NCBI GenBank assembly: GCA_025267735.1
Contig: CM046299.1
Location: forward strand, 37,152,887 to 37,216,886
Length of the DNA stretch: 64,000 bases
Origin: Mactra quadrangularis
Lineage: Eukaryota; Mollusca; Bivalvia; Venerida; Mactridae
Direction of reading: 5' to 3'
Positions 22,101 through 29,589 of this stretch are shown piece after piece. The notes under the pieces are model-generated. The model was not told where the DNA came from. It was given only the letters and a program-made list of their open reading frames with translations, and searched no databases. Position numbers and translations under genes: made by a program. Within the stretch, counting starts at the first letter, position 1; each line of letters begins with the position of its first letter.

Positions 22101-24397
22101 TCAATTTTTGTGCTATAATCTTTCAATATAACATGTAGTAAAATAGGCCAATGATACAATTATGCAAAAATTCAAAAACTTTCATAAATACTGAATTGTC
22201 TGTAATTGTTTGAGTCCAAAATTCTTACTTTTCAAGTTAATCAAATTTGCAAAAAAATGAGGAATACATTTGTATTCCCAAAAATGTTTGGCATTCAGCA
22301 AGGACTTCAGTGTTACAAAGTGTAACATTTCCTATTTGCTACATCTAATTTCCATTTGTAAAGCATAATGTTTCTTGAATTATTTTTATGACAAAAAAGT
22401 TTTTAAAGAGATTTTTTTAATTCTAGAAAAAGTTCTACTAAACCTTTTAACAATTTGGAATAATCATGCAAAAATTCTTAATTTAAAAGGCAGGGGCTGT
22501 TGCAAAAAAGAGACCTTGTAAAAAAAAGTAACAAAGAGTGCAGTCTAACCACTCACATTTTTGAACATTTTCTTCCTACGTGAACAGGCAGAAAATCGGT
22601 CCTTTACTGAGGGCAAAAAAAATGCCACAAAATACTTATGTATTACAAATTAAACAGATCATTCTATCTAATACTGAAGTCAATTATAATAAACTGGCTA
22701 AGAAATTTACAGCACTTAGTATACAGTTGAGTCAGAGAAACAGTTCATTTTTAAAGGTTTGGTGACAAAAAACACATTTTTAATAAAAGTAATGTAAGAT
22801 TTTAACTAAATGCTACAACTATAATTCAATAAATTTACTAACAAAACACTAAATAATTTTTTTAACAATAAAGTAAATATTCAAACCATTGTATTAATGA
22901 TATAAATTAAATCCTTTTAGGTTATAATCCTTCAAACACCCTTGTCCTAGTGAAGCAAGGCTGCCACATCATGTCGCGCCCAAATGTATGCGCGGTAGAG
23001 TCCTGCGCACATCAACCATGTGCGCAATAACTATGTGCGCACAAAAAAATACCACTCCTTCCGTTTAACGAGACACTAGGTATTTCGTCATCGCTCGAAA
23101 AATACTACCAAGATACATCATGTATACAACTTACAAAATATTATAGGCTGATTAAAGGTAGTACAAGTAGCTATATTATACTAGAGGCTATAGAAAAATC
23201 TTCAGAGAAATGATTTATAATGTGTACATGAATACTTAGTTATAACTTATTATGTATGATATATAACTGTACTCAATAGACAGTCATAGATATTAAATAT
23301 TTTCTTGCAAGTTAAATATCAAAAAATTGAAAAAAATCTTAATCATTATGGAAGCCATATAAACATAATTAATTATACAGACATGAGGCAATTTAAGACT
23401 TGGAAAATAAAATTATCTAAAATTCTGTTTTGGTTGATAAGCCCTGTATTGAACCAACAATCAATTAATTTCTATTTAAAATTATATATATTATAATAAT
23501 ATTATATATCTTATATAAAATGACCAAAATATTGGTTTAAAACATAAACTCAATTCAAAGAGTGAGCCTTTAAGAGTGAGCGCTGTTATACATCTGAATT
23601 TATATCTGTTACCTTATACCTTCTAAGTATGCATGTAGTGCCAGTCAATAAATTATCACTTATTTTATTATTAATATTCATTAAATGATATAAACAAGCT
23701 CAAATTTTTATTGAGTGAAGTCTTTTATAGTCTAATCGAAAATCACTTATCATGTTACTATTGTATAATAAATCTAACTGAAAATATAAACTCAGATAAT
23801 TGAATAGACTTTTCACAACATTATCAAAATAGTTTATCATCAGTCTCAGAAAAAAATTCAAATAATTCATTATAACTCATCAAAATTTTCTAAGAGCCCT
23901 TAGTTTTAAATGCACTATAATAGTTTGCAAATAAACAAATGCATTTTTAAAATTTATACTCACAGTCTTGCCTACCCTATAACTTTCTTAAGCACTAGCC
24001 CAATAAATTATGTTGAGTAGTAAATTGAAAAAGTCAACTAGCCCAACTATCACATAAGAACTATTAACAAGCCCAATTCTATTTTTATCTATATTGTGGT
24101 CCTGGGGTTCACACTAATGGGTTAAGGTGACGACTGAACCCAAGTAAAAAGTGCATATTTTTATATAAACCAAAATATCCATCAGTATATATCATTGATT
24201 ATGATCCAATGAAAATACTATATTATAAATAAAATGAATGAAATAGTGTCCAGATTTTTTTTTCAATACAAATATTAACCAACCTGCATATTCCTACAAA
24301 GTGTATTAAAATAATCTATCCAGGAGTTCTCACATTCATTTTTATTAATACCCCCAGCAGAGAGAATATCCAATTTTCCTTTCACCAAATTGGCCAT
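3503..24397 (-). CDS. MDM2: MDM2/MDM4-like E3 ubiquitin ligase, p53 regulator (gene span, 9 coding exons)
   Basis: Joining 24397-24284, 21175-21062, 20518-20444, 18905-18772, 18175-17679, 17118-16892, 15594-15424, 4716-4621 and 4156-3503 keeps one open frame of 693 residues with GT/AG junctions throughout. Seen: a SWIB p53-binding domain (about residues 77-150), Ser-rich and basic linkers, an acidic region ending in a WFLEEES motif, a RanBP2-type zinc finger (about 477-510) and a RING (640-693). This order is diagnostic of the MDM2/MDM4 family. In vertebrates MDM2 binds the p53 transactivation domain, ubiquitinates p53 and shuttles between nucleus and cytosol. The protein is longer than human MDM2 (491), mainly through the linkers. 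Exactly 13 residues follow the last RING cysteine, as in human MDM2, where the tail is needed for dimerisation. That favours a ligase-competent MDM2 over an MDM4-only role; this is inference. The start ATG at 24397 follows CAATAAAA, and its 5' exon edge is not certain. Confidence 0.95.
4310..4560. mobile_element. SINE copy with inverted 5' half (same family as 49.9 kb)
   Basis: 4310-4400 carries the tRNA-like head in minus orientation (GAATCAAACCCACGACCCC); 4400-4560 carries the body and tail in plus orientation (TTTAGCCTTTCCAGG, AACAAACAAACAAAC). Head and tail therefore point in opposite directions. It sits in the MDM2 intron between exons 8 and 9. Confidence 0.75.
4621..4716 (-). CDS. MDM2: MDM2 coding exon 8, acidic region before zinc finger (residues 445-476)
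   Basis: 32 codons: GLLLICKESDVEFF, then DCSDSETDDGDKELSAA. Rich in Asp/Glu/Ser and immediately before the zinc finger, as in vertebrates ([20 protein letters not shown]). Acceptor TTTCAG|GGT, donor GCT|GTAAGT, phase 0 to 0. Confidence 0.9.
4890..8580. repeat. Tandem array 1: about 145 bp monomers in a 643 bp higher-order unit
   Basis: About 15-20 diverged monomers, each with TGTGACCTTGACCTTTGACC, GGGGCCCCAAAACCAATAGG, ACATGGGCTACTCTCACA, TTTGGTGAACCTAGGTAC and GTTATTGTCCGGACAAGG. A CCATTTTGAC/CCGTTTTGAC landmark recurs at 5693, 6335, 6978 and 7621 (spacings 642, 643, 643), showing a higher-order repeat of several monomers plus a distinct spacer. Ends in GACGGACAGACGGAC. Lies in MDM2 intron 7. 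Open frames across it are repeat artefacts. Confidence 0.93.
9249..9484. mobile_element. MITE family A, copy 1
   Basis: Long inverted termini: CAAAGCTTGAATAATTTCAC near 9267 and GTGAAATTATTCATGCTTTG near 9446, with matching GAATGCATTGTT/AACAAACGCATTC. A related copy is at 58776-59009. Upstream of it, 8590-9240 shows no coding signal. Confidence 0.75.
9881..10299 (-). CDS. Terminal exon of an unresolved gene inside MDM2 intron 7
   Basis: From acceptor ATTTTCAG|ATG (phase 1 in) to TAA at 9881: about 138 residues. Acidic first half (DIMDEEEEDDDYEEINK), then basic (KPSKRKPKKPCNRQK), then ELKELFKEEFKCPKLPG and RMRDTIKKKLSNMMIKLRNK. The composition (acidic tract, bipartite-like NLS, Lys-rich tail) suggests a nuclear protein. 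I do not recognise the family. It shares no phase-compatible junction with the PWWP-like exon at 10863, so an intermediate exon is missing from my model. It lies on the same strand as MDM2, within its 10.7 kb intron. Confidence 0.5.
10863..10982 (-). CDS. PWWP-like exon of the unresolved nested gene
   Basis: Acceptor CTCTTTCAG|ACC, donor CCTG|GTAAGT, phase 2 to 2, one open frame: PDCLTGCMVWAQLQSIPK, then TMRWPVKVVILPLVYCNSDLA. GCMVWAQL...P..MRWPVKVV resembles the start of a PWWP chromatin-reader domain (G-x-V-W-A-x ... P-x-x-WP). Joined to the 14.2 kb exon, or to the 9881 exon with its first base, the split codon would be TGA, so neither direct join works. Confidence 0.4.
11110..13370. repeat. 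Tandem array 2: about 103 bp satellite
   Basis: Roughly 20 units of about 103-115 bases with CATGGACAAAAATGTTAG, CTATGGACATATAACCCCAC, TTATAGACAAAATAAATC and ATGAAGTTTCTGATTAAACC. Each unit contains two related ACCCCACA...GGACA half-units. The middle (11.6-13.2 kb) is most homogeneous; degenerate satellites reappear at 13720-13975. Lies in the MDM2 10.7 kb intron, between the apparent exons of the nested gene. Confidence 0.93.
14191..14458 (-). CDS. Possible 5' coding exon of the unresolved nested gene
   Basis: ATG at 14458 in strong context (TCACCATGG), open through MALIRSIEVLIVSKPVVW, FIKNEFLQEMYGFEKDK, EIMAFCEFDNINVIIS and TCLKTANY to donor CTACTG|GTATAT, phase 2. A possible acceptor CCATTAG lies just upstream. 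No family recognised. A further phase-compatible segment (SVIPGIVNYVESLSIYR, about 14010-14062) follows a good acceptor, TATTGACAG. Confidence 0.4.
14793..14880 (-). other. Candidate first exon of the nested gene
   Basis: The minus strand carries ACAATGGCTGCCTTGTCATG|GTAAGT, a good donor with an ATG at 14809 in strong context (MAALS, phase 2), in a locally CpG-rich patch (GCGCACTTCGCCGACG). It may be 5' UTR with a short upstream frame or the true start; with the acceptor near 14448 it could join in frame to SIEVLIV. Confidence 0.35.
14985..15215. repeat. Dispersed repeat with GACGGACG microsatellite
   Basis: GTGGGGTCGACCCCACATG palindrome at about 15050, then GGACAGACGGACGGACGG and TACGACCGTTTTTTCAAAAC. 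Similar ends occur in the other GACGGAC repeats of this window. Unexplained otherwise. Confidence 0.5.
15424..15594 (-). CDS. MDM2: MDM2 coding exon 7, acidic region (residues 388-444)
   Basis: DDLWFLEEESISLEVPSD followed by NFSVEYDVESD parallels the vertebrate DQFSVEFEVESLDSEDY segment that opens the acidic domain, which in vertebrates contacts the p53 core and ribosomal proteins. 57 codons, phase 0 to 0, acceptor TATACAG|GGT, donor GAG|GTAAAT. The next coding exon is 10.7 kb away, beyond two tandem arrays. Confidence 0.93.
15655..15786 (+). mobile_element. SINE fragment, same family, head missing
   Basis: Carries TTTCGTGGAGCCTGG, ATGAAATTATTTCTACGG, TTTAGCCTTTCCAGGAAG and a CCAAACAAACAAAC tail. 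Lacks the tRNA head and the middle of the body. Confidence 0.75.
16607..16780. repeat. 84 bp tandem duplication with GACA microsatellite
   Basis: AACGATTTACTTAGGAAAAA through GACACGACTTAGTTAACGCC plus (GACA)n occurs twice, about 84 bases apart, nearly identical; recent. In an MDM2 intron. Confidence 0.85.
16892..17118 (-). CDS. MDM2: MDM2 coding exon 6 with poly-Asp tract (residues 312-387)
   Basis: GNGKNEGSGRKRHKTEP, then SSRRRGTSLSITYSDDN, matching the vertebrate motifs around SSRRRAISET and RKRHKSDSISLSFDES. A run of eight Asp (about 16917-16943) comes from a GAT/GAC triplet repeat, so its length may vary between individuals. Acceptor GTAAAG|GTA, donor TTCAG|GTATAG, phase 1 to 0. Confidence 0.92.
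17679..18175 (-). CDS. MDM2: MDM2 coding exon 5, Ser-rich/basic linker (residues 146-312)
   Basis: Starts GLISKCCTQLPDTCL, continues with a basic stretch KRRRRLVSK, a long Ser/Thr/Pro-rich low-complexity region with runs of Ser, and ends SSRKRKKKG, a likely nuclear localisation signal. Acceptor ATTTACAG|TGG, donor AAAG|GTTAGT, phase 2 to 1. This linker accounts for much of the extra length over human MDM2. The 93-residue open frame on the opposite strand here is a shadow of the Asp/Ser codon repeats. Confidence 0.9.
18772..18905 (-). CDS. MDM2: MDM2 coding exon 4, rest of SWIB domain (residues 102-146)
   Basis: ILHYMKLYIVERRLFDEY, IVHCQDELLGEVLQV and KQFSIDEVL align to the vertebrate cleft (IVYCSNDLLGDLFGV and SFSVKEH). 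By that alignment human Phe86 is Leu, Phe91 is kept, Val93 is Ile and His96 is Val here. Acceptor TTCCAG|ATT, donor CCT|GTATGT. The exon ends in phase 2 and is completed by the T of the next exon. Confidence 0.95.
18906..20443. other. MDM2 intron, nothing recognised
   Basis: AT-rich intron between exons 3 and 4; short frames only, none with splice support. Confidence 0.7.
20444..20518 (-). CDS. MDM2: MDM2 coding exon 3, start of SWIB domain (residues 77-101)
   Basis: VRPNPAFLTLLQLAG followed by ATNEVFTMKE. This aligns without gaps to the first helix of the vertebrate MDM2 p53-binding domain (VRPKPLLLKLLKSVG and TYTMKE). Acceptor TTTTACAG|GTT, donor GAG|GTAAGT, phase 0 to 0. Confidence 0.95.
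21062..21175 (-). CDS. MDM2: MDM2 coding exon 2 (residues 39-76)
   Basis: TVWEVRGSVVMDTDG through HLVEEEFTIAVPL, acceptor TTTTCAG|ACT and donor CCATTG|GTTTGT, phase 0 to 0. It leads directly into the VRPNP start of the SWIB domain and corresponds to the lid region before the p53-binding cleft. Confidence 0.85.
21176..24283. other. MDM2 intron, mostly unremarkable
   Basis: AT-rich. A small GC-rich patch near 22970-23045 has repeated TGTGCGC words but no coding or RNA feature I can support. Confidence 0.65.
24284..24397 (-). CDS. MDM2: MDM2 coding exon 1 (residues 1-38)
   Basis: Begins MANLVKGKLDILSAGG and ends NTLCRNMQ at the donor CAG|GTTGGT, phase 0. No family motif lies in this N-terminal extension. 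The ATG is the first in the open stretch. The preceding 45 bases contain no AG acceptor, so the exon either starts further upstream at a weak AG near 24443 or is the transcript start. It could therefore come from an internal promoter rather than be spliced to the 28.9 kb exon. Confidence 0.75.
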
Positions 24398-24976
24398 TTT
24401 TATTGGAGAAAAAATAGTGATTTCAGGTAAAAACAAAAACAAGCTTATTTGATCATAGTGAGATATTTATTACAAAATTTTCATCATTTCTAAAAATAGC
24501 TCAAGTATGAAACATGTTTTGTCACAATCAATTGGTTACCATATGCCATTGCATCTATTGTTAAACCTGGTTCAAGGATATAAACAGAGGTTAACTTATG
24601 GTCACACTTGGATGTCAAATACAGGGAAAGAACCAAAAGAATTTCAAGGGGCCTGGGGCGCATGAAGGGTGTTCAATACAAACAACTTTATCATGCAGAT
24701 GCTAAATAGAAAAATTGTTAAAAATGCTAAAACCACAACAAAGTGATAGAAATTTAATGCAAATTATTTTTTCGGTCAGGGGCGGACCCAGAATTTTTTC
24801 TAGAGGGGGGGGGGATTCCAAAAAACAACCACATTATACACTGTTTGCAGAATAACGATGCATATTAATATTAAAACTACAAAACTAATAGATCTATGTT
24901 TAACACAGGGGCTCGCTTCGCTTGACAAAAATTGCATCATGCTATTTAAAAATGGTTTACAGTTAAAAATACACTT

Positions 24977-25143
24977 AGGACAGGTATATTTTGAAAACTA
25001 GATCTGCCTACCTGGGTGATTGTCTTTCATAAAAAAGCCACCTAAACCCAGATCCTAGTTAGGACAGGTATATTTTGGAAACTAGATCCGCCTACCTGGG
25101 TGATTGTCTTTTGTAAAAAGCCACCTAAACCCAGATCCTAGTA
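24977..25143. repeat. 84 bp tandem duplication
   Basis: AGGACAGGTATATTTTG... CTACCTGGGTGATTGTCTTT ... CACCTAAACCCAGATCCTAG occurs twice (24977 and 25061) with few differences. Confidence 0.85.
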
Positions 25144-26191
25144 ACCAACCCACCACTAGGGCATAACAAGAAATGCCTTTTTTGCTCTTTTTCAACCCGA
25201 AATCCTCTTTAGATTTTCAAAGAGTGATGTCTGAAGTGTTAGTACTTTCCAGAGATTGAAAATGTAATCTTGGCATCATTTAGCACATTATTTCTGCACT
25301 CTAGTATACCCTGACTTTTGATGAGGAGTGCTTTAAAAAATTAAACCCCAGCTGCAAGTTCCCTCCACCAGAACCCACCTGATACATCTTGTGATGGAGG
25401 ATGCGTACAAAAATGGGTATCTTTGGGGTTTCAAGTCCAGCATAAAATGTTCTAATTTCTACACCTGGGTCAAGAAGAATACAAAGAAATCTTTTGAACC
25501 ACATGTTGCTGTACAAAAAGGTCATACCAAGGGTCACTTGTAATCATATAATTAAACCAGAGCTCAAATTTAAGCTCACATACTCCCAAAATGCGAGTGG
25601 ATTTTTAAAAAATTGTGAGTAACTTTTGTTTTAACTCACAAACTTTCACTGGTCAGTTGAAATTGCAGCAAAAATATTACTGTCTATATACTAATGAGGA
25701 TCACAAAATTTTAATTAGCATTGAAATGGCCAGATACTGAGATAGTATTAATAACAGAGTCACAGTGAAAACATATTCATTATTTATTGTCTGTGCCACA
25801 ATAATGTCCTATTCTATCTATAATTCTAACATAGGCACGTGTGTTTTCACTCTTTATTTAATGTGACGTCATCTATGCTTTATTATTCAACAAAATATAG
25901 CTCGTGACGGCTGTTGAAATTTTACTCCCCACGTTAAATGCGCAAAGCCGAAAATGGCGCCCGAGTTTATAAGGGTTGACTTTTACAAATACAATTTGGT
26001 TTCTATTCTAAAATTAAGATTTTAATATTTTTTGTTCGGAATAAGAAACACCTATCTGTGAGAATTGTGTAAATAAATGCTATTTTCGGCCTTTGCACTG
26101 GGGTGGATTTCAACAGCATGACGTTTCTGACAGTTAAAAATAGTTCTATAAATATATCTTTTCTACGGATGTATTTTATGATGTTAGAATC

Positions 26192-26361
26192 GAAATAACT
26201 TACAGTTGTCTATATTTTGTTGTCTAATAAAATATAGGCACTCGTTTGATGCGCTTATTAAATCACTCGTGCTAAAGCACTTGTGATTTAATCATACGCG
26301 CATCACAACTCGTGCCTATATTTTATTAGACAACAAAATATAGCCAACTGTAAGTTATTTC
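26192..26361. mobile_element. Palindromic MITE, 170 bp
   Basis: GAAATAACTTACAG... and its inverted complement CTGTAAGTTATTTC bound two arms of about 80 bases (TTGTTGTCTAATAAAATATA versus TATATTTTATTAGACAACAA). Related fragments occur near 25880 and 42565 (TTTTGATGCGCTCATTAAAC). In an MDM2 intron. Confidence 0.85.
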
Positions 26362-27849
26362 TTAATTAAATATAGTACTATGTTTCTGTATTGGCAAATT
26401 GCATATATATGATTATTCGTTTTATTTTAGAAAGAGTAACCTGTGGTTTGAACTTTCTTTATTGTGGTTATCATTGTCACAATAATAGCCTTAGAACATT
26501 TAGCACAATATCTTCTATGAGAGGAATCCAGTAATTACATCTAAATGATTAAACTTCTATATTCAGTTAAGTAATTCTACAGTTATCAATAAACTGCATC
26601 TGTCAGCTCTTCGGTCAATTAACTTTTATTTGTGAAGCAACTTAACCCTTTATTGGTCAGTTCTGCATTTTAACATGTTTACCCCATTCTTCAAAATGGT
26701 TGCCGAAGAAATTAACATAAGTGTTTTCACTTGGTTAAATGAATTTCACTACTTAAATGATTGGGGTCATTTAGAGCAGAAAAATAGAACTATCTGTTGA
26801 CAGTATAGCATAATATTCAGCCTCTAGTACTAGAATGTTAGACCTCATTTTAGGAAAAATATAACTAAAAGCAATGCAAATTAAGAGTACATTGAATGTA
26901 CAAACATGGCAAAGACATGAAAAACATGTGATTGTCTCAAGTCTTTGTAATTTTCAAGTGAATTAAAAAAAACCTTGCCATTTGACCAAATAAACGTCAA
27001 ACAACAGCCTAAAGACTGATGGTAAACATTAATAGTACAAAGCAATATGCTGCAGTGATTAAGTTGGAGTTCAAAAATCATAAAGATGTAATATGTACTG
27101 CTTGCTACAAGTTTGGCATAACTAACTGGTCATGTGATCAATTAAGATAGTGATTTTCTAAAACTCAGAAAAGGGCAGGGAGGCAGAGAAAAAGGCAGGG
27201 AGGCAGATAAAAGGGACAGGGTACAACAGAGGGTTAATGTCTCTAAGTAACTGCTTCTGCATAGGGAGCAGCACAAAAAGGGCATGGAGCAGCACAAAAA
27301 GGGCAGGGAGCAGCACTCTGCTATTCTGGTTTAGAATATTCTCTAATTTAGATAACATGGGTTTGTTGGTTCACTTATATGTTTCTGTTCATTTTTAAAT
27401 TATTACTTGTGTCAAAACCTGTATCATTGATACTTTTAAACATTAAAAACCTGGCTCTTCAACTCTTGTAAGAGTCTCGACTATAAAGTGCAACATAATA
27501 TCACAAAAACAATTTGATATACTCGAAGATAGGTACAAATTTTTTGGGCAGTGGCTAGAGTTACAGGAGTTTTTAATATGTTTTAACTTTGAAATATTTG
27601 TTGATATTGTTACGGAAGTTTTTAATACGGATAATAATCCCCAAAACTGCCTTTATTAGTATGGAAGTACCTATCTGTTTATAGTGCATCACCTTCTTTT
27701 GCGCGTCTGTGCGAGAAAAATAAAAGATGAAATATACACAAGATTAAAAGTAATACTATACAAGTATTAGTGAGAATTGAAATAAAAGCTGATAGTGTTA
27801 ATTAAAAGAAGAAAATGTACAGATAAAACAATATTTTCAATTTAAACAT

Positions 27850-28520
27850 GGTAGGGAAGAGTGGTCACCCCCTGCCTTAATTGGTCCAGGGAGGGACCTA
27901 CACATGTTCAGATGGTAGGGAGTTCCACAGGACTATAGTAGCTGAAAATAGGAATATTTGTAAAAATTGCATGGGGTAAGAATCTGTCTATCAGAAAGGG
28001 GATGTCAATGTTGGGTGGTGTGGATGGAAGGCTGAACATTTATGACTAATATGAGTCCATGACCATCTTGTAGAACATTAGCAGTGTGGCATCAGATCTC
28101 CTATTTTCCAGAGAACACCAACCTAACATACATGACATATGTGAGACACTGCTGTGAGTAGAAAAATCATTTGTAACCCATCGCGCAGCTCTGCGTTGAA
28201 CCATTTCAACTTTTGAGGATGTTCTGATGAGTGTGTGGGCACCAGACATACATGTAACTTGCGTATTCAAGCTGGGGTCAAACCAGGATTTTGTTAGCAA
28301 GATCCCCAACACTTGGATTTTTGGATAGGATGTTTCTTTCCGGGAAATTTAGGGTCTTTTTGGCCTTAGAGGTTACCTGGTTCACATGTTTGTTCCAGTT
28401 CAGGTCCGACTCAGAGGAGAAAGTGATATTTTGCATCATTGACATTTTCTTGAACTTGGTCATGGAGTGAGTATTAGGACTTAAAAGGGTGTTTTGATTT
28501 TGTAATGTTTAGTACAGTAC
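27850..28520 (-). mobile_element. Degraded LINE remnant (RT C-terminal region)
   Basis: Broken minus-strand frames give DLNWNKHVNQVTSKAKKTL, then KVEMVQRRAARWVTNDF, LGWCSLENRRSDATLLMFYK and VLWNSLPSEHV. These are characteristic of the segment downstream of the reverse transcriptase palm in a different LINE lineage from the 60 kb copy (VQRRAARWV and LGWCSLENRR). Several frameshifts and stops; an old pseudogene in an MDM2 intron. Confidence 0.8.
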
Positions 28521-28868
28521 ACTTAGTCTTAGGGGCATTAAACTCCATGTCAAATTTGCTTTCCCAGACTTGTGAGTATCACTATCAGCAGGGACCATAA
28601 ATTGATACTGCCTAGGTTTTTTTTGCAGTGTACAAAGCGTAAAGCATCTTTTAAAAACAAAATGGTTTGTACAAATTTCAAATAATGTAACAAAGGAAGC
28701 AAATTTAATCAGACAGTGATAACGAAAGTAGAACATTGAGTTGACAATAACAGACAACAACAACTTCTTCTGCTATCCGAGCACTACTCAACTTTCATCT
28801 TACCTTGAAATGCACAAAATGGACAAATCTATGTAAAAGTAACATATTAAGCTAAGAAAGTGTCTTAC

Positions 28869-29040
28869 CTTTTTGAAGATTAACAACTTCCTTTACTGAC
28901 GTTAGCAAATACAGCGTGACGATGTCAGCTTTTCAGATTTTCATCATGTCTGAACTTGTTAATATACCATATCATTTTATTAACCTCCCAGCGCAGATAA
29001 TATCAACCATTCACGCAGACACGCTTACCGAAAATGGACT
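28869..29040 (-). other. Candidate MDM2 5' non-coding exon(s)
   Basis: The minus strand reads GTTAATCTTCAAAAAG then a strong donor GTAAGACAC at 28868. A second strong donor, TTTTCG|GTAAGCG, lies near 29026 just below a GC box, so there may be two alternative first exons. No coding frame is supported. Position (4.5 kb upstream of the first coding exon, same strand) and local CpG content suggest the MDM2 promoter; this is inference. Confidence 0.45.
28942..28961. promoter_or_regulatory. p53-response-element-like site
   Basis: CATCATGTCT followed without spacer by GAACTTGTTA. Against two copies of RRRCWWGYYY it matches 17 of 20 positions, with both CWWG cores intact. It lies 73-92 bases upstream (in transcript sense) of the 28868 donor. 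Vertebrate MDM2 is induced by p53 through such elements near its 5' end; function here is inference. Confidence 0.4.
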
Positions 29041-29046
29041 CCGCCC
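29041..29046 (-). promoter_or_regulatory. GC box
   Basis: GGGCGG on the minus strand within GAAAAAATGGGCGGAGTCC, just upstream of the candidate 5' donors. Compatible with a promoter of the MDM2 transcript; weak alone. Confidence 0.3.
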
Positions 29047-29493
29047 ATTTTTTCTCGCCTAGGTTTTTCAAAGGTGGGCTATCAAAACGTACACAAACAA
29101 ATTAGTGATAATGTGTTCCTCTTTGTTTGGTTGTTTTTATCTGCTGCATTGATGAAAGTTAAAACTATGAATAGAATATTATGGAGTGCTGTCAATTGTG
29201 AAAATTTCTTGTTACTTGAATGATCTACAGAATGTTAATTTGATATAATTAATGTAAACAACTTTTAAAAGTCTGTAATATTTTCGAACCTTGATTTTTG
29301 GTGTTGTTTAAAATCATATCATATAAAACAAATATGCCTGGTAAACGCTTAGAAATCTTAAAGTTTATTGCTGTCTTGGTTTGCAGACCCGGTTTTAACG
29401 GAGGGACGGACACAGGCGGTACGTGCCCCGCTTGGTCCCACAGATATCGATACTCTCACAAAGAAAAGGGCACAAAATCGACACTCTCAAAAC

Positions 29494-29587
29494 GATATCA
29501 TTCTCGTTCCCAGAGTCTAGTAGGATTCTCAATACTAGCTAGTATTGGTAATCCTACTAGGCTCTGGGAACGAGAATGAACGATATC
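29494..29587. repeat. Near-perfect 94 bp palindrome
   Basis: Arms GATATCATTCTCGTTCCCAG...AATACTAG and CTAGTATT...CTGGGAACGAGAATG...GATATC with only a few mismatches/indels and essentially no loop (centre 29538/29539). Could extrude as a cruciform or be a short foldback element. Confidence 0.9.
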
Positions 29588-29589
29588 AA

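Larger units (their letters stand above)
24444..28868. other. MDM2 first intron or 5' region
   Basis: Contains the 84 bp duplication, the 170 bp palindromic MITE and the LINE remnant listed separately, plus a low-complexity AAAGGGCAGGGAGCAGC stretch at 27165-27315. No additional exon recognised. Confidence 0.6.

Noticed and set aside
27158..27358. Leu/Pro-rich frame (LLPALFVLLHALFVLLP)
   Set aside because: Produced by a short GGGCAGGGAGCAGC-type tandem repeat; not a membrane protein.
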